DNA of 64,000 nucleotides. Origin: Blautia sp. (GTDB taxonomy: Bacteria; Bacillota; Clostridia; Lachnospirales; Lachnospiraceae). Position 1 is the stretch's first letter. Each line of letters begins with the position of its first letter. Positions 16,696-25,824 of this stretch are shown here, one piece after another. Location: contig JARIAR010000009.1 of the NCBI GenBank assembly GCA_029257805.1, positions 154,857 to 218,856 of the forward strand, written 5' to 3'. The notes under the pieces were generated by a model, which was not told the DNA's origin, ran no database searches, and saw only the letters and a program-made list of their open reading frames with translations. Made by a program: the position numbers and the translations under genes.

Positions 16696-18069
16696 TTAAA
16701 TCTGTTTTTTCCCTCTTCGAATATAAGTACCATGTTTTTCTTTTACAACTGCACCATTTTCTACTACAGGCGTTCCTCTTAAAAATACCCGGTCAATTCC
16801 TCCATGAAGGGCAAAACCTTCAAAAGGATTATTGTCTGTATTATATCCATGTGTTTTTGCGGAAATCACACTTTCTTTTTCCGGATCAAACACTACGATA
16901 TCTCCGTCGCTGCCTTCTGCCAGAATCCCCTTTTGAGGATATACGCCATAAAGTTTTGCAGGATTTTCACTAAGTAACTTACACATTTGTTCCAAAGTAA
17001 TCTTTCCCCTTCGTACACCATAAGTATAAAGAAGGGTTCCTCTTGTTTGTACTCCCGGAAGTCCTCCTGGGATTTTCGTAAAATCCTCTCTGCCCATTGC
17101 TTTTTGTTCTAACGTAAAACTGCACTGATCGGTTGCTACTGTTTGGATTTCCTCTTCCGAAAGCGCTTTCCATAAACATTCCTGATCTTCTTTTTTTCTC
17201 AATGGCGGCGCACATACATAAATTGCTCCCTGAAAATCAGGCTTGGAATAAGCGCTGTCATCTAACAGCAGATATTGTGGGCATGTTTCTGCATAAACAA
17301 TCTGTCCTTCTTCTCTGGCACGTATAATTTCCTCATAAGCACGCTTATTGGTAAGGTGTACAACCATAACCGGCGCCTTTGCTTCTTTTGCAATAACAAG
17401 CAGACGATGAACAGCTTCTGCCTCCATTGTATCCGGTCTTACAAGAGGATGATTTTCAGGTCCTAAACGGCCTTCTCTTTTCGCTTCCTCAATTCGCGCA
17501 TCAATGACATCTGCATTTTCACAATGAACTCCTGCAAAGCAGCCATACTCATTTAGTTTCTTTAAAATTTTATATAAATCGCCATCATTTACCATCATGG
17601 CCGGATATGTCATGTACAATTTAAAGCTTGTGATCCCCTCCTGGATCATATCCTGAATTTCTCTTTCGGTTTCTTCATTCCATTCCACGATAGACATATG
17701 AAAAGAATAGTCACATGAGCATTTTCCATCTGCTTTTTTGTGCCACTTGGATAATCCTTCTTTTAAAGTATGCCCCCCTTTATCTTGAGATGCAAAATCA
17801 ATTACAAAGGTTGTTCCTCCTAAAATCGCGGCTTTCGTTCCTGACTCAAAATCGTCTGCTGTCACAGTTCCTGCTACCTCAAGATCAAAATGTGTATGCC
17901 CATCAATAAAACCGGGGAAAAGTAATTTTCCTTCTACATTTATTTCTTCTGCCTCCGAATCTGTAAGCTCAGTAGCTATTTTAGCTATTTTTTCCCCCTC
18001 AATCAGGATATCCGCTTTCTTTATCCCTGATCCTGATACAATCGTTCCATTTTTCAGAAGATATTTCAT
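16696..18069 (-). CDS. hydA: Dihydropyrimidinase/hydantoinase (HyuA/HydA type)
   Basis: 457-residue amidohydrolase that opens cyclic ureides such as dihydropyrimidines or hydantoins. Metal-site motifs are GHTHFDLEVAGT near residue 58, the lysine to be carboxylated in FKLYMTYPAMM near residue 151, then GVHCEN and VVHLTN histidine strands and the aspartate in VATDQCSF. Its promoter is divergent from the PAS regulator gene. In known gut bacterial urate-degrading clusters a hydantoinase of this type accompanies ssnA, ygfK and ygeW-X-Y, so a role in ring opening of a purine breakdown product is likely here. Confidence 0.92.
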   Translation of the reverse strand: MKYLLKNGTIVSGSGIKKADILIEGEKIAKIATELTDSEAEEINVEGKLLFPGFIDGHTHFDLEVAGTVTADDFESGTKAAILGGTTFVIDFASQDKGGHTLKEGLSKWHKKADGKCSCDYSFHMSIVEWNEETEREIQDMIQEGITSFKLYMTYPAMMVNDGDLYKILKKLNEYGCFAGVHCENADVIDARIEEAKREGRLGPENHPLVRPDTMEAEAVHRLLVIAKEAKAPVMVVHLTNKRAYEEIIRAREEGQIVYAETCPQYLLLDDSAYSKPDFQGAIYVCAPPLRKKEDQECLWKALSEEEIQTVATDQCSFTLEQKAMGREDFTKIPGGLPGVQTRGTLLYTYGVRRGKITLEQMCKLLSENPAKLYGVYPQKGILAEGSDGDIVVFDPEKESVISAKTHGYNTDNNPFEGFALHGGIDRVFLRGTPVVENGAVVKEKHGTYIRRGKKQI

Positions 18070-18114
18070 AATACCCCTCCTGTCTCTCTGACTTCTGTCA
18101 TGTTCTTTTTTTCA

Positions 18115-18143
18115 AATATATCACGTTTTCTGAAATTTCTCAA
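18115..18143 (-). promoter_or_regulatory. Promoter of hydA
   Basis: Minus-strand TTGAGA (18143-18138) and TATATT (18120-18115), 17-base spacing, about 45 bases before the hydantoinase start. Confidence 0.65.
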
Positions 18144-18158
18144 CCAACTCTGGTGTTT

Positions 18159-18199
18159 TTTCACAATTTTTATTAGGTCTTTTTAATTTTTTTGTGAAA
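18159..18199. promoter_or_regulatory. Inverted repeat in the hydA/PAS-regulator intergenic region
   Basis: TTTCACAA (18159-18166) and TTGTGAAA (18192-18199) form a perfect 8-bp inverted repeat with 25 bases between the arms, sitting just upstream of the hydA -35 box and before the regulator gene. A regulator binding site is an inference. Confidence 0.35.
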
Positions 18200-18295
18200 T
18201 ATCTTTTTATTTTCTTTTTCTTATGCTATAGTTATAACCAAGAACGATATTGTCTGCTGAAAATGCGTACACAACTTCACAAGGAGGTAGAGAAA

Positions 18296-18928
18296 ATGGG
18301 ACGACTTACCATGTTAAAACAGCTTGCACAGGGAATTGCCTCTCAATTTGGTCCGGACTGCGAAATTGTAATACATGACCTTAAAACACAAGAGCCAGAA
18401 CACTCTATTGTTTATATTGTAAACGGAGATGTTACAAACCGAAAAGTTGGAGAAGGACCATCCAATGCTGTTTTTGATGCAATAAGAAGAAAAGAAAAAA
18501 ACGAAGAATTAAAAGACCATGCCGGATATCTTATGAAAACTTCTGATGGGAAGATCCTTAAGTGCAGTACCTTTTATATTCACGACGATGACGGAAGCCT
18601 TCACTATGTATTTGGTATCAACTATGATATCACACGACTTACAATGATTGATACTGCTCTCCATGCATTGGTAACACCCGAAAACAAAGAAGAAAAGCCA
18701 AAAGAGATCACACACAGTGTAAATGATCTTCTGGATCATCTCATTGAAGAATCTGTTGCTCTTGTAGGCAAGCCGGTTGCGCTTATGAACAAAGATGACA
18801 AAGTGACTGCCATTCAATTTTTAAATGATGCAGGCGCATTTCTTATTACAAAATCCGGCGATAAAGTTGCCAGCTATTTTGGAATCTCAAAATATACATT
18901 ATACAGCTACATTGATGTGAACAAATAA
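18296..18928 (+). CDS. YheO-like PAS-domain transcriptional regulator
   Basis: About 210-residue regulator. The N-terminal part (residues 1-120) matches the YheO-like PAS domain, with GPDCEIVIHDL, NGDVTNRKVGEGPS and FGINYDIT segments; the C-terminal 55 residues (NDAGAFLITKSGDKVASYFGISKYTLYSYI, split across two helices) are a helix-turn-helix of the HTH_22 type. I start at 18296, where ATG follows AAGGAGG with eight-base spacing; an upstream in-frame ATG at 18194 lies in the promoter region. A TGCTATAGT extended -10 is near 18227-18235. It is divergent from hydA and probably senses a purine intermediate, by context. Confidence 0.85.
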   Translation: MGRLTMLKQLAQGIASQFGPDCEIVIHDLKTQEPEHSIVYIVNGDVTNRKVGEGPSNAVFDAIRRKEKNEELKDHAGYLMKTSDGKILKCSTFYIHDDDGSLHYVFGINYDITRLTMIDTALHALVTPENKEEKPKEITHSVNDLLDHLIEESVALVGKPVALMNKDDKVTAIQFLNDAGAFLITKSGDKVASYFGISKYTLYSYIDVNK

Positions 18929-18948
18929 AATACAGGGAGCGCACCATT

Positions 18949-19473
18949 ATGAACCAGGAATTATATAACGAAGCAATTCGTTCCAATATTCTCTCCAGAC
19001 ATCTTATCGAACAGCTGCTGGAAAGCATGAATTACAATTCTATTTCTTTTATCAACTGGACTGTAGAAGTTCTGAAAGTCATTCGTACGCGCCTGGAACG
19101 CGGCGACCGTATCACAGACGAAGTTTCTTCTATTACTTATACAGTGGATACCTTTCATGAATTTGTAAAAAAGAATTTTTCTTCCTATATTGAAAGTCAG
19201 GTTTTTGCTGATCCGGCAAAGGCAGAAAAAATTTATTTTTCTTTAGAATCCTGTGAAAATGGATATAATCTCATTATGACAGATTCTTCCAAAAATAAAG
19301 TTTACGAGTGGATTTCCAGTTTAAGTCAGCGTTTTTCACTTGTACAGATGATCTCTACGCATATTGTATACCTAAAAGATGTGAAAACAAATACATATCA
19401 GCCGTTCCTTTCCGAAAACGGAAAATATTGCAGATACGACAAAGAAGCAGGTCAGATCATAGAAATACCATAA
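18949..19473 (+). CDS. Hypothetical protein paired with the PAS regulator
   Basis: 174-residue soluble protein that I do not recognise. It starts 20 bases after the regulator stop behind a GGGAG site and must be co-transcribed with it. The sequence has no signal peptide or membrane segment; the first 75 residues look alpha-helical (LSRHLIEQLLESMNY, then FINWTVEVLKVIRTRLERG), and the C-terminal half has alternating beta/alpha character ending IVYLKDVKTNTYQPFL. No cysteine cluster or nucleotide loop is visible. Linkage to the regulator within the purine island suggests a regulatory or ligand-sensing partner, but that is inference. Confidence 0.75.
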   Translation: MNQELYNEAIRSNILSRHLIEQLLESMNYNSISFINWTVEVLKVIRTRLERGDRITDEVSSITYTVDTFHEFVKKNFSSYIESQVFADPAKAEKIYFSLESCENGYNLIMTDSSKNKVYEWISSLSQRFSLVQMISTHIVYLKDVKTNTYQPFLSENGKYCRYDKEAGQIIEIP

Positions 19474-19480
19474 TAAATAA

Positions 19481-19520
19481 AAAAAGCAGAAAACCCGGCA
19501 AAAGGTTTTCTGCTTTTTTT
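19481..19520. terminator. Bidirectional terminator between the hypothetical gene and the DUF1015 gene
   Basis: A 15-bp perfect stem (19481-19495 with 19504-19518, eight-base loop) followed by T residues; the left flank is A-rich, so it can serve both convergent genes. Confidence 0.93.
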
Positions 19521-20763
19521 ACACAAGCTGATGAACAAAGAGACCACTTAAAAGCTTTGGTTCAAACCATGTGGATTTTGGAGGCATCAAACTTCCTTCC
19601 TCCGCAATTTCCATTAATTCTTCCATTGAAGTGGGATACATAACAAAAGCTACCCCGCCTGTCTCATCTGCAATTTCCTGAAGTTTTCGAAGCTTCACAT
19701 TCCCTCCTACAAAGCGAATCCTCTGATCGGTTCTGGGATCCTCAATCCCCAAAACAGGCCGAAGCACTTTATTTTGAAGAATCGACACATCCAACTGTGA
19801 TACTCTGTCCTTATTAACATAGACGTCTTCCCAGGTTTTTAAATGATACCACTGTCCTCCTGTATACATTCCCATGCAATGCTTTTCTACAGGCTTACAT
19901 GGAAATCCCGGCATCAACATTAATTCAAAATTAAATTTCAAACTCCCGATAAACGCTTTTTCTTCTAAGTTATTTAAATCAGTTATTATTCTGTGATAAG
20001 GCAAAATGGTAAGCTGATCCTCCGGAAATACAACAGAAAGAAAATAATTGAATTCTTCCTTTCCTGTATAATCGGGATTTTCTTTCCTTTTTTCTAATCC
20101 TACTTTTACAGAAGAAGCTGCACGATGGTGCCCATCTGCAATATAGAGTGATGAGATTTTTTTAAATTCCTCTGTTATTTTCATAACTGCTTCTGCATCT
20201 TCTATCACCCAGACACGATGTCTCACTTTATTCTCTGCCACAAAATCATATACGGCATCGTGCGTTTCTTTCCAACTGTTTAAAAATACCAGAAGCTCTT
20301 CCGGATAATTACATGCCAGATATACAGGACTTGTATTTGCATTACATGCCTCCATATGACGAATCCTGTCTCTTTCTTTATCCTCTCTTGTAAGTTCATG
20401 TTTTTTTATAATACCATTCTCATAATCATCAATGGAGCTGCATCCCACGATCCCTGTCTGAGTTTTTTCTTTTCTTGTCAGTTCATAAATATAAAAACTT
20501 TTTTTACTGTCTTTTACAAGAACCCCTTTTTCTTCCATTTTCTGAAGGTTTTCTTTTGCCTGTTTATAAACGCATTCCTCATATGCATCTACCTCTGACG
20601 AAAAATCAATTTCTGCTCTTTCTATATGAAGAAACGAATCCGGATTATCTTTTCCGATTTGATATGCTTCTTTGCGATTCACTGCATCATACGGAAGTGC
20701 TGCTATCCGAGCAGCTTTTTCAGGTACAGGTCGCAATGCCTGAAATGCTTGAAAGACTGCCAT
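19519..20763 (-). CDS. DUF1015 family protein with DGHHR motif
   Basis: 414-residue cytosolic protein of the DUF1015 family (function unknown). Conserved features visible are ALPYDAVNR near residue 22, KHELT at 121-125 and YIADGHHRAAS, with DGHHR at 210-214. A DGHHR-like motif also occurs in ParB-fold small-molecule kinases such as the serine kinase SerK, which suggests kinase-like chemistry; that comparison is from memory and unproven. Members often sit beside serine-pathway genes. Here it is divergent from ygeX, a diaminopropionate lyase, inside the purine island. Good GGAGAG ribosome-binding site and its own promoter. Confidence 0.85.
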   Translation of the reverse strand: MAVFQAFQALRPVPEKAARIAALPYDAVNRKEAYQIGKDNPDSFLHIERAEIDFSSEVDAYEECVYKQAKENLQKMEEKGVLVKDSKKSFYIYELTRKEKTQTGIVGCSSIDDYENGIIKKHELTREDKERDRIRHMEACNANTSPVYLACNYPEELLVFLNSWKETHDAVYDFVAENKVRHRVWVIEDAEAVMKITEEFKKISSLYIADGHHRAASSVKVGLEKRKENPDYTGKEEFNYFLSVVFPEDQLTILPYHRIITDLNNLEEKAFIGSLKFNFELMLMPGFPCKPVEKHCMGMYTGGQWYHLKTWEDVYVNKDRVSQLDVSILQNKVLRPVLGIEDPRTDQRIRFVGGNVKLRKLQEIADETGGVAFVMYPTSMEELMEIAEEGSLMPPKSTWFEPKLLSGLFVHQLV

Positions 20764-20808
20764 AATACACTCTCCTTTCCAAACTCAAAACTATTTCAAA
20801 CTTTTTTC

Positions 20809-20837
20809 AGTATACTATAAATCCCCTGTTCTGACAA
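20809..20837 (-). promoter_or_regulatory. Promoter of the DUF1015 gene
   Basis: Minus-strand TTGTCA (20837-20832) and TATACT (20814-20809) with 17-base spacing, close to consensus. Confidence 0.8.
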
Positions 20838-20915
20838 TGAATGAAGCCGCTTTTTTCATCTTTTTTTGTGCGCTAATTTTTTTTTGAAAAACCTAAAAGA
20901 TTTTGTATTTTCTTA

Positions 20916-20943
20916 TTGCAAATTCCTTTTTTTATGGTATGAT
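20916..20943 (+). promoter_or_regulatory. Promoter of the ygeX-ygeY-ygeW-arcC operon
   Basis: TTGCAA (20916-20921) and TATGAT (20938-20943) with a 16-base spacer, about 45 bases before the ygeX ATG. Confidence 0.7.
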
Positions 20944-20956
20944 GGAAGTATAGAAA

Positions 20957-20970
20957 TGGAAATATTTCCA
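20957..20970. promoter_or_regulatory. Palindromic candidate operator before ygeX
   Basis: The perfect 14-base palindrome TGGAAATATTTCCA lies 14 bases after the -10 box, over the first transcribed bases of the operon, where a repressor would block transcription. The protein that binds it is unknown. Confidence 0.4.
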
Positions 20971-20989
20971 AAGGGGGTTTAAGTTTATT

Positions 20990-22219
20990 ATGATCAAAGG
21001 ACTAAGCTGGATTAAAAATGAAGTGCCTAAATCTGACGATTCTTATTTGGAACTAATGTCCGACGAAAATGTAAAAAAAGCCAACGAGTTTCATAAAAGT
21101 TTCCCGCAATACAGCATTACTCCGTTAAGAAAATTAAGCGCTCTGGCACAGTATCTTGGAGTAAAAAGTATTTACTGTAAAGACGAATCTTATCGATTTG
21201 GTTTAAATGCTTTTAAAGTTCTTGGAGGTTCCTATGCCATGGGACGCTACATTGCCAAAGAACTTGGAAAGGATATCAGCGAACTTCCGTATAATGTTCT
21301 TTCTTCTGATAAATTACGTGAAGAATTCGGACAGGCAACTTTTTTCACTGCTACAGACGGAAATCACGGAAGAGGTGTTGCATGGGCAGCAAATCGCCTT
21401 GGACAAAAAGCAGTTGTGCGCATGCCAAAAGGAACAACAAAAACGCGGTTTGATAATATCGCAAAAGAGGGAGCAACGGTTACTATCGAAGAAATGAACT
21501 ATGATGACTGTGTAAGAATGGCAGCTGCAGAAGCAGCCAAAACAGAACACGGAATCATTGTACAGGATACCGCATGGGATGGATATGAGGAAATTCCAGC
21601 CTGGATCATGCAGGGCTACGGTACTCTGGTTCGAGAAGCTGATCAGCAGTTAAAAGAAGATGGCATACCACGTCCTACACATGTATTTGTACAGGCCGGT
21701 GTTGGCTCTCTGGCCGGTGCTGTTGTTGGTTATTTTGCAAACAAATATCGCGATAACCCTCCTGTGATGGCTGTATGTGAAGCAAGCGCAGCTGACTGTC
21801 TCTACCGCTCTGCTGTTGCTAAAACAGGAAATCTGGTAAATGTATCCGGGGATCTTCAGACAATTATGGCCGGCCTGGCCTGCGGAGAAGGAAATACGAT
21901 TGGATGGGATATTCTTAAAAACCATGTAACTGTATTTGCCTCCTGTCCTGACTGGATGAGTGCAAAAGCAACTCGTATTTATGCAAATCCTATTGGAAAC
22001 GATCCTCATATCATTTCCGGAGAATCAGGATCTGTTCCTCTTGGGTTCTGCTATACAGCGCTCCATGATGCTGATGCAGCTGATTTAAAGGAAGCTTTAA
22101 AACTTGATGAAAACTCGGTTATTCTTGTAATTTCTACAGAGGGGGATACCGATCCTGTACGCTATCGCGAAATCGTGTGGGACGGTCTGTATGGAACAGA
22201 AGAATCAATGAGTAAATAA
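20990..22219 (+). CDS. ygeX: 2,3-diaminopropionate ammonia-lyase YgeX (DpaL)
   Basis: 409-residue PLP enzyme that converts 2,3-diaminopropionate to pyruvate and two ammonia. The PLP lysine lies in [14 protein letters not shown] (Lys76), the phosphate/cofactor region is [15 protein letters not shown], and [11 protein letters not shown] and [10 protein letters not shown] follow, as in fold-type II lyases. Length equals the E. coli enzyme (about 400). First gene of a four-gene plus-strand operon. In gut bacterial urate catabolism this lyase is thought to act on a diaminopropionate-like late intermediate and feed pyruvate into fermentation. Confidence 0.95.
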   Translation: MIKGLSWIKNEVPKSDDSYLELMSDENVKKANEFHKSFPQYSITPLRKLSALAQYLGVKSIYCKDESYRFGLNAFKVLGGSYAMGRYIAKELGKDISELPYNVLSSDKLREEFGQATFFTATDGNHGRGVAWAANRLGQKAVVRMPKGTTKTRFDNIAKEGATVTIEEMNYDDCVRMAAAEAAKTEHGIIVQDTAWDGYEEIPAWIMQGYGTLVREADQQLKEDGIPRPTHVFVQAGVGSLAGAVVGYFANKYRDNPPVMAVCEASAADCLYRSAVAKTGNLVNVSGDLQTIMAGLACGEGNTIGWDILKNHVTVFASCPDWMSAKATRIYANPIGNDPHIISGESGSVPLGFCYTALHDADAADLKEALKLDENSVILVISTEGDTDPVRYREIVWDGLYGTEESMSK

Positions 22220-22245
22220 TATATTTTTCAGGGAGGTTTTTTATT

Positions 22246-23556
22246 ATGGATTATAACAAAATTAATGAAGCAGCCAAAAACTATGAAGCAGATATGACAA
22301 AGTTTCTCCGTGATCTTGTACGCATTCCAGGCGAAAGCTGCGGAGAAAAAGGTCACATTATGCGTATTAAGGAAGAAATGGAAAAACTGGAATTTGATAA
22401 AGTTGTCATAGACCCCATGGGAAATGTCCTTGGATATATGGGAACAGGAAAAACATTAATCGGATTTGATGCTCATATTGATACTGTTGGAATCGGAAAC
22501 AGAGACAACTGGACTTTTGATCCATACGAGGGATTTGAGTCTGATGAAGAAATTGGTGGTCGTGGTACTTCTGATCAGATGGGCGGAATTGTTTCCGCTG
22601 TATATGGTGCCCGAATCATGAAAGACTTAAATCTTCTCAATGACAAATATCAGGTTCTTGTAACCGGTACTGTTCAGGAAGAAGACTGTGACGGTCTCTG
22701 TTGGCAGTATATTATTAATGAAGACAAGGTACGCCCGGAATTTGTTGTTTCCACAGAACCAACAGATGGCGGTATCTACAGAGGTCAGCGAGGACGTATG
22801 GAAATCCGTGTAGACGTAAAAGGTGTTTCCTGTCATGGTTCTGCACCAGAACGTGGTGATAATGCCATTTATAAAATGGCTGACATTCTTCAGGACGTCC
22901 GTGCTCTGAATGAAAATGATGCAGAAGAAACTACAGAAATAAAAGGGCTGGTAAAAATGCTGGATGAAAAATATAATCCGCAATGGGAAGAAGCCCGGTT
23001 CCTTGGACGCGGCACTGTTACAACTTCAGAGATCTTCTTTACTTCTCCAAGCCGTTGTGCGGTTGCAGACTCCTGTTCTGTTTCTCTTGACCGCCGTATG
23101 ACTGCAGGGGAGACCTGGGAAAGCTGTCTGGATGAAATCCGTGCTCTTCCATCCGTACAAAAATATGGAAAAGATGTAACGGTATCCATGTATGAATATT
23201 CCCGTCCATCCTGGACGGAACTGGTTTATCCAATTGAGTGCTACTTCCCAACATGGGTTATTCCAAAAGATCATAAAGTTACAACCGCACTGGAAGAAGC
23301 CTATAAAGGTTTGTATGGCGAAGAACGTATGGGCAATGCCGAAACAGAAACTATGCGAAAGAGTCGTCCTCTTACTGACAAATGGACATTTTCTACAAAT
23401 GGTGTTTCTATTATGGGAAGAAATGGCATTCCATGTATTGGCTTTGGACCTGGTGCAGAAGCACAGGCACATGCTCCAAATGAAAAAACCTGGAAAATTG
23501 ATTTAGTAAGATGCGCCGCCGTATACGCAGCTCTTCCCAGCACATATTGCAAGTAA
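22246..23556 (+). CDS. ygeY: YgeY-type M20 family metallopeptidase/amidohydrolase
   Basis: 436-residue zinc-dependent hydrolase of the M20/ArgE group. Metal-site motifs include [13 protein letters not shown] near residue 74, [10 protein letters not shown] near 105 and TVQEEDCDG near 143, with the dimerisation domain around residues 185-300 and a C-terminal [15 protein letters not shown] containing the last metal histidine. It probably hydrolyses an amide or carbamoyl bond in an open-ring purine intermediate. GGGAGG ribosome-binding site; 26 bases after ygeX and 24 before ygeW. The E. coli homolog has the same neighbours. Confidence 0.93.
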   Translation: MDYNKINEAAKNYEADMTKFLRDLVRIPGESCGEKGHIMRIKEEMEKLEFDKVVIDPMGNVLGYMGTGKTLIGFDAHIDTVGIGNRDNWTFDPYEGFESDEEIGGRGTSDQMGGIVSAVYGARIMKDLNLLNDKYQVLVTGTVQEEDCDGLCWQYIINEDKVRPEFVVSTEPTDGGIYRGQRGRMEIRVDVKGVSCHGSAPERGDNAIYKMADILQDVRALNENDAEETTEIKGLVKMLDEKYNPQWEEARFLGRGTVTTSEIFFTSPSRCAVADSCSVSLDRRMTAGETWESCLDEIRALPSVQKYGKDVTVSMYEYSRPSWTELVYPIECYFPTWVIPKDHKVTTALEEAYKGLYGEERMGNAETETMRKSRPLTDKWTFSTNGVSIMGRNGIPCIGFGPGAEAQAHAPNEKTWKIDLVRCAAVYAALPSTYCK

Positions 23557-23580
23557 ATAACCATCAAAGGAGATTATAAT

Positions 23581-24774
23581 ATGAAAACATTACAGGATTA
23601 TATTGATAAACTGAACAGCTTAAATTTTAAAGAAATGTATAACAACGATTTTTTCTGGACATGGGATAAAACAGATGAAGAATTAGAAGCTGTTTTTACT
23701 GTTGCAGATGCTCTTCGTTTTATGAGAGAAAATAACATTTCTACAAAAGTATTTGAAAGTGGACTTGGAATTTCCATTTTCCGTGACAATTCTACACGTA
23801 CACGCTTCTCTTTTGCTTCTGCCTGCAATCTTCTCGGACTTGAAGTGCAGGATCTTGATGAAAAGAAATCTCAGATTGCACACGGAGAAACCGTTCGTGA
23901 AACTGCAAATATGGTTTCTTTCATGGCAGATGTAATCGGTATCCGCGATGATATGTACATTGGAAAAGGGCATGCTTACCAGAAAGAATTTATGGATGCT
24001 GTAACAGAAGGAAATAAAGATGGAATCTTAGAGCAGAGACCAACTCTTGTAAACCTGCAGTGCGATGTGGATCACCCAACACAGTGTATGGCTGATATGC
24101 TCCACATTATCCATGAATTTGGCGGTGTTGAAAACTTAAAAGGAAAAAAACTTGCCATGACATGGGCTTACTCTCCTTCCTACGGAAAACCGCTTTCAGT
24201 TCCTCAGGGCGTAATCGGTCTGATGACACGTTTTGGTATGGATGTTGTCCTGGCACATCCGGAAGGATACGATGTAATGCCTGAAGTAGAAGAAATCGCC
24301 AAAAAGAATGCTGCTGCAAGCGGTGGTTCTTTTACAAAAACAAATAATATGGATGAAGCTTTCCAAAACGCTGATATCGTATATCCTAAGAGCTGGGCTC
24401 CATTTGCAGCTATGGAAAAACGTACAAATCTTTACGGAGAAGGCGACTTTGACGGCATTGACAAACTGGAGAAAGAACTTCTTGCACAGAATGCACAGCA
24501 CAAAGACTGGGCTTGTACAGAAGAACGTATGAAAACTACAAAAGATGGCAAAGCTCTCTATCTCCATTGCCTCCCAGCTGATATTACAGGCGTAAGCTGC
24601 GAAACTGGCGAGGTAGATGCAAGTGTATTTGATCGCTATCGCATTCCTCTGTATAAAGAAGCAAGCTTTAAGCCATACATCATCGCTTCTATGATCCTTC
24701 TTTCTAAATTTGAAAAACCACAGGAACTTTTGAAAAAACTGGAAGTAAAAGCAGCTCCCAGAATCCTGAAATAA
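23581..24774 (+). CDS. ygeW: YgeW-type knotted carbamoyltransferase
   Basis: 397-residue member of the aspartate/ornithine carbamoyltransferase superfamily. The carbamoyl phosphate loop is DNSTRTRFSF (STRTR at 71-75), followed by VDHPTQCMADM and LHCLPADITG. The YgeW group has an extended, knotted active site and an unknown carbamoylated substrate. In this operon it most likely runs in the degradative direction, phosphorolysing a carbamoylated intermediate to carbamoyl phosphate for ArcC. AGGAGA ribosome-binding site. Third gene of the operon. Confidence 0.94.
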   Translation: MKTLQDYIDKLNSLNFKEMYNNDFFWTWDKTDEELEAVFTVADALRFMRENNISTKVFESGLGISIFRDNSTRTRFSFASACNLLGLEVQDLDEKKSQIAHGETVRETANMVSFMADVIGIRDDMYIGKGHAYQKEFMDAVTEGNKDGILEQRPTLVNLQCDVDHPTQCMADMLHIIHEFGGVENLKGKKLAMTWAYSPSYGKPLSVPQGVIGLMTRFGMDVVLAHPEGYDVMPEVEEIAKKNAAASGGSFTKTNNMDEAFQNADIVYPKSWAPFAAMEKRTNLYGEGDFDGIDKLEKELLAQNAQHKDWACTEERMKTTKDGKALYLHCLPADITGVSCETGEVDASVFDRYRIPLYKEASFKPYIIASMILLSKFEKPQELLKKLEVKAAPRILK

Positions 24775-24831
24775 AATCATTTACGGGGCTGTAGTCATAC
24801 AGCCCTGTCTTCTTTTTTGGGAGGTTTTATT

Positions 24832-25776
24832 ATGTATAAAAGAAAACGAATTGTAATCGCTCTGGGTGGGAATGCTCTTGGAGATACACTCTCTGAACAA
24901 ATGACTGCTGTAAAAACAACTGCCAAAGCACTGTGTGATCTTATTGAAGAAGGACATCAGATCGTAGTTGTTCATGGAAACGGTCCTCAGGTTGGTATGA
25001 TCAATAATGCCATGTCTGCTCTTTCCCGGGAAGACCAAAATCAGCCCAATACTCCTCTCTCCGTTTGTGTAGCTATGAGCCAGGCATATATTGGATATGA
25101 TCTGCAAAATGCACTTCGGGAAGAACTCCGCAAAAGAGGATTCATGAGAACGCCTGTTGTTACAGTTGTTACACAGGTTCGCGTAGATCCAGAAGATCTT
25201 GCATTTGAAAATCCAAGCAAGCCCATCGGTCATTTTCTTACAAAAGAAGAAGCCGATCATCAGGCGCAGGCATATGGTCATATTATGAAAGAAGACGCCG
25301 GAAGAGGCTACCGTCGTGTAGTTGCCTCTCCAAAACCTGTTGAAATTGTAGAGCAGGATGCCATTAACAGCCTTGTAGATGCAAATAAAATAGTTATTTG
25401 CTGCGGCGGCGGCGGTATTCCTGTTGTATTAAACAATGATCACCTAAAAGGTGCATCTGCAGTCATTGATAAAGATTTTGCAAGCTGCCTTCTTGCCAAA
25501 GAATTAGATGCCGATATGCTTATCATTCTCACTGCAGTAGAAAAGGTTGCCATTCACTTTGGGAAAGAAAATGAAACCTGGCTGGACGATCTCTCCGTAC
25601 AGGAAGCACGACAGCACATTGAAAATGGTGAGTTCGCTGCAGGATCTATGCTCCCTAAAGTACAGGCAGCTGTCGATTTTGCAAGTTCTGCTCCCGGACG
25701 TACTGCCATGATTACACTTTTAGAAAAGGCAAGGGACGGTATTCATGGGAAAACCGGAACCACCATTCATATGTAA
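24832..25776 (+). CDS. arcC: Carbamate kinase ArcC
   Basis: About 314-residue amino-acid-kinase-fold enzyme that transfers phosphate from carbamoyl phosphate to ADP, giving ATP, carbon dioxide and ammonia. Motifs: IVIALGGNALGD, VVHGNGPQVGM, the ICCGGGGIPVV loop and AVIDKDFASCLLAKEL. Start taken at 24832 behind GGGAGG; an in-frame ATG at 24817 is embedded in that ribosome-binding site. Last gene of the ygeX operon, 57 bases after ygeW. This is the energy-conserving step of the pathway. Confidence 0.97.
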   Translation: MYKRKRIVIALGGNALGDTLSEQMTAVKTTAKALCDLIEEGHQIVVVHGNGPQVGMINNAMSALSREDQNQPNTPLSVCVAMSQAYIGYDLQNALREELRKRGFMRTPVVTVVTQVRVDPEDLAFENPSKPIGHFLTKEEADHQAQAYGHIMKEDAGRGYRRVVASPKPVEIVEQDAINSLVDANKIVICCGGGGIPVVLNNDHLKGASAVIDKDFASCLLAKELDADMLIILTAVEKVAIHFGKENETWLDDLSVQEARQHIENGEFAAGSMLPKVQAAVDFASSAPGRTAMITLLEKARDGIHGKTGTTIHM

Positions 25777-25786
25777 AATTTTTCTG

Positions 25787-25824
25787 CAAAAAAGAGCGGT
25801 ATGAAATATAACCGCTCTTCTATT
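25787..25824. terminator. Bidirectional terminator between arcC and mocA
   Basis: 8-bp stem (25793-25800 with 25811-25818) with an A tract on the left and T-rich sequence on the right, between convergent operons. Confidence 0.8.

Noticed and set aside
20916..20989. Purine riboswitch before ygeX
   Set aside because: Only about 40 bases lie between promoter and start, too short for a guanine- or xanthine-type aptamer.
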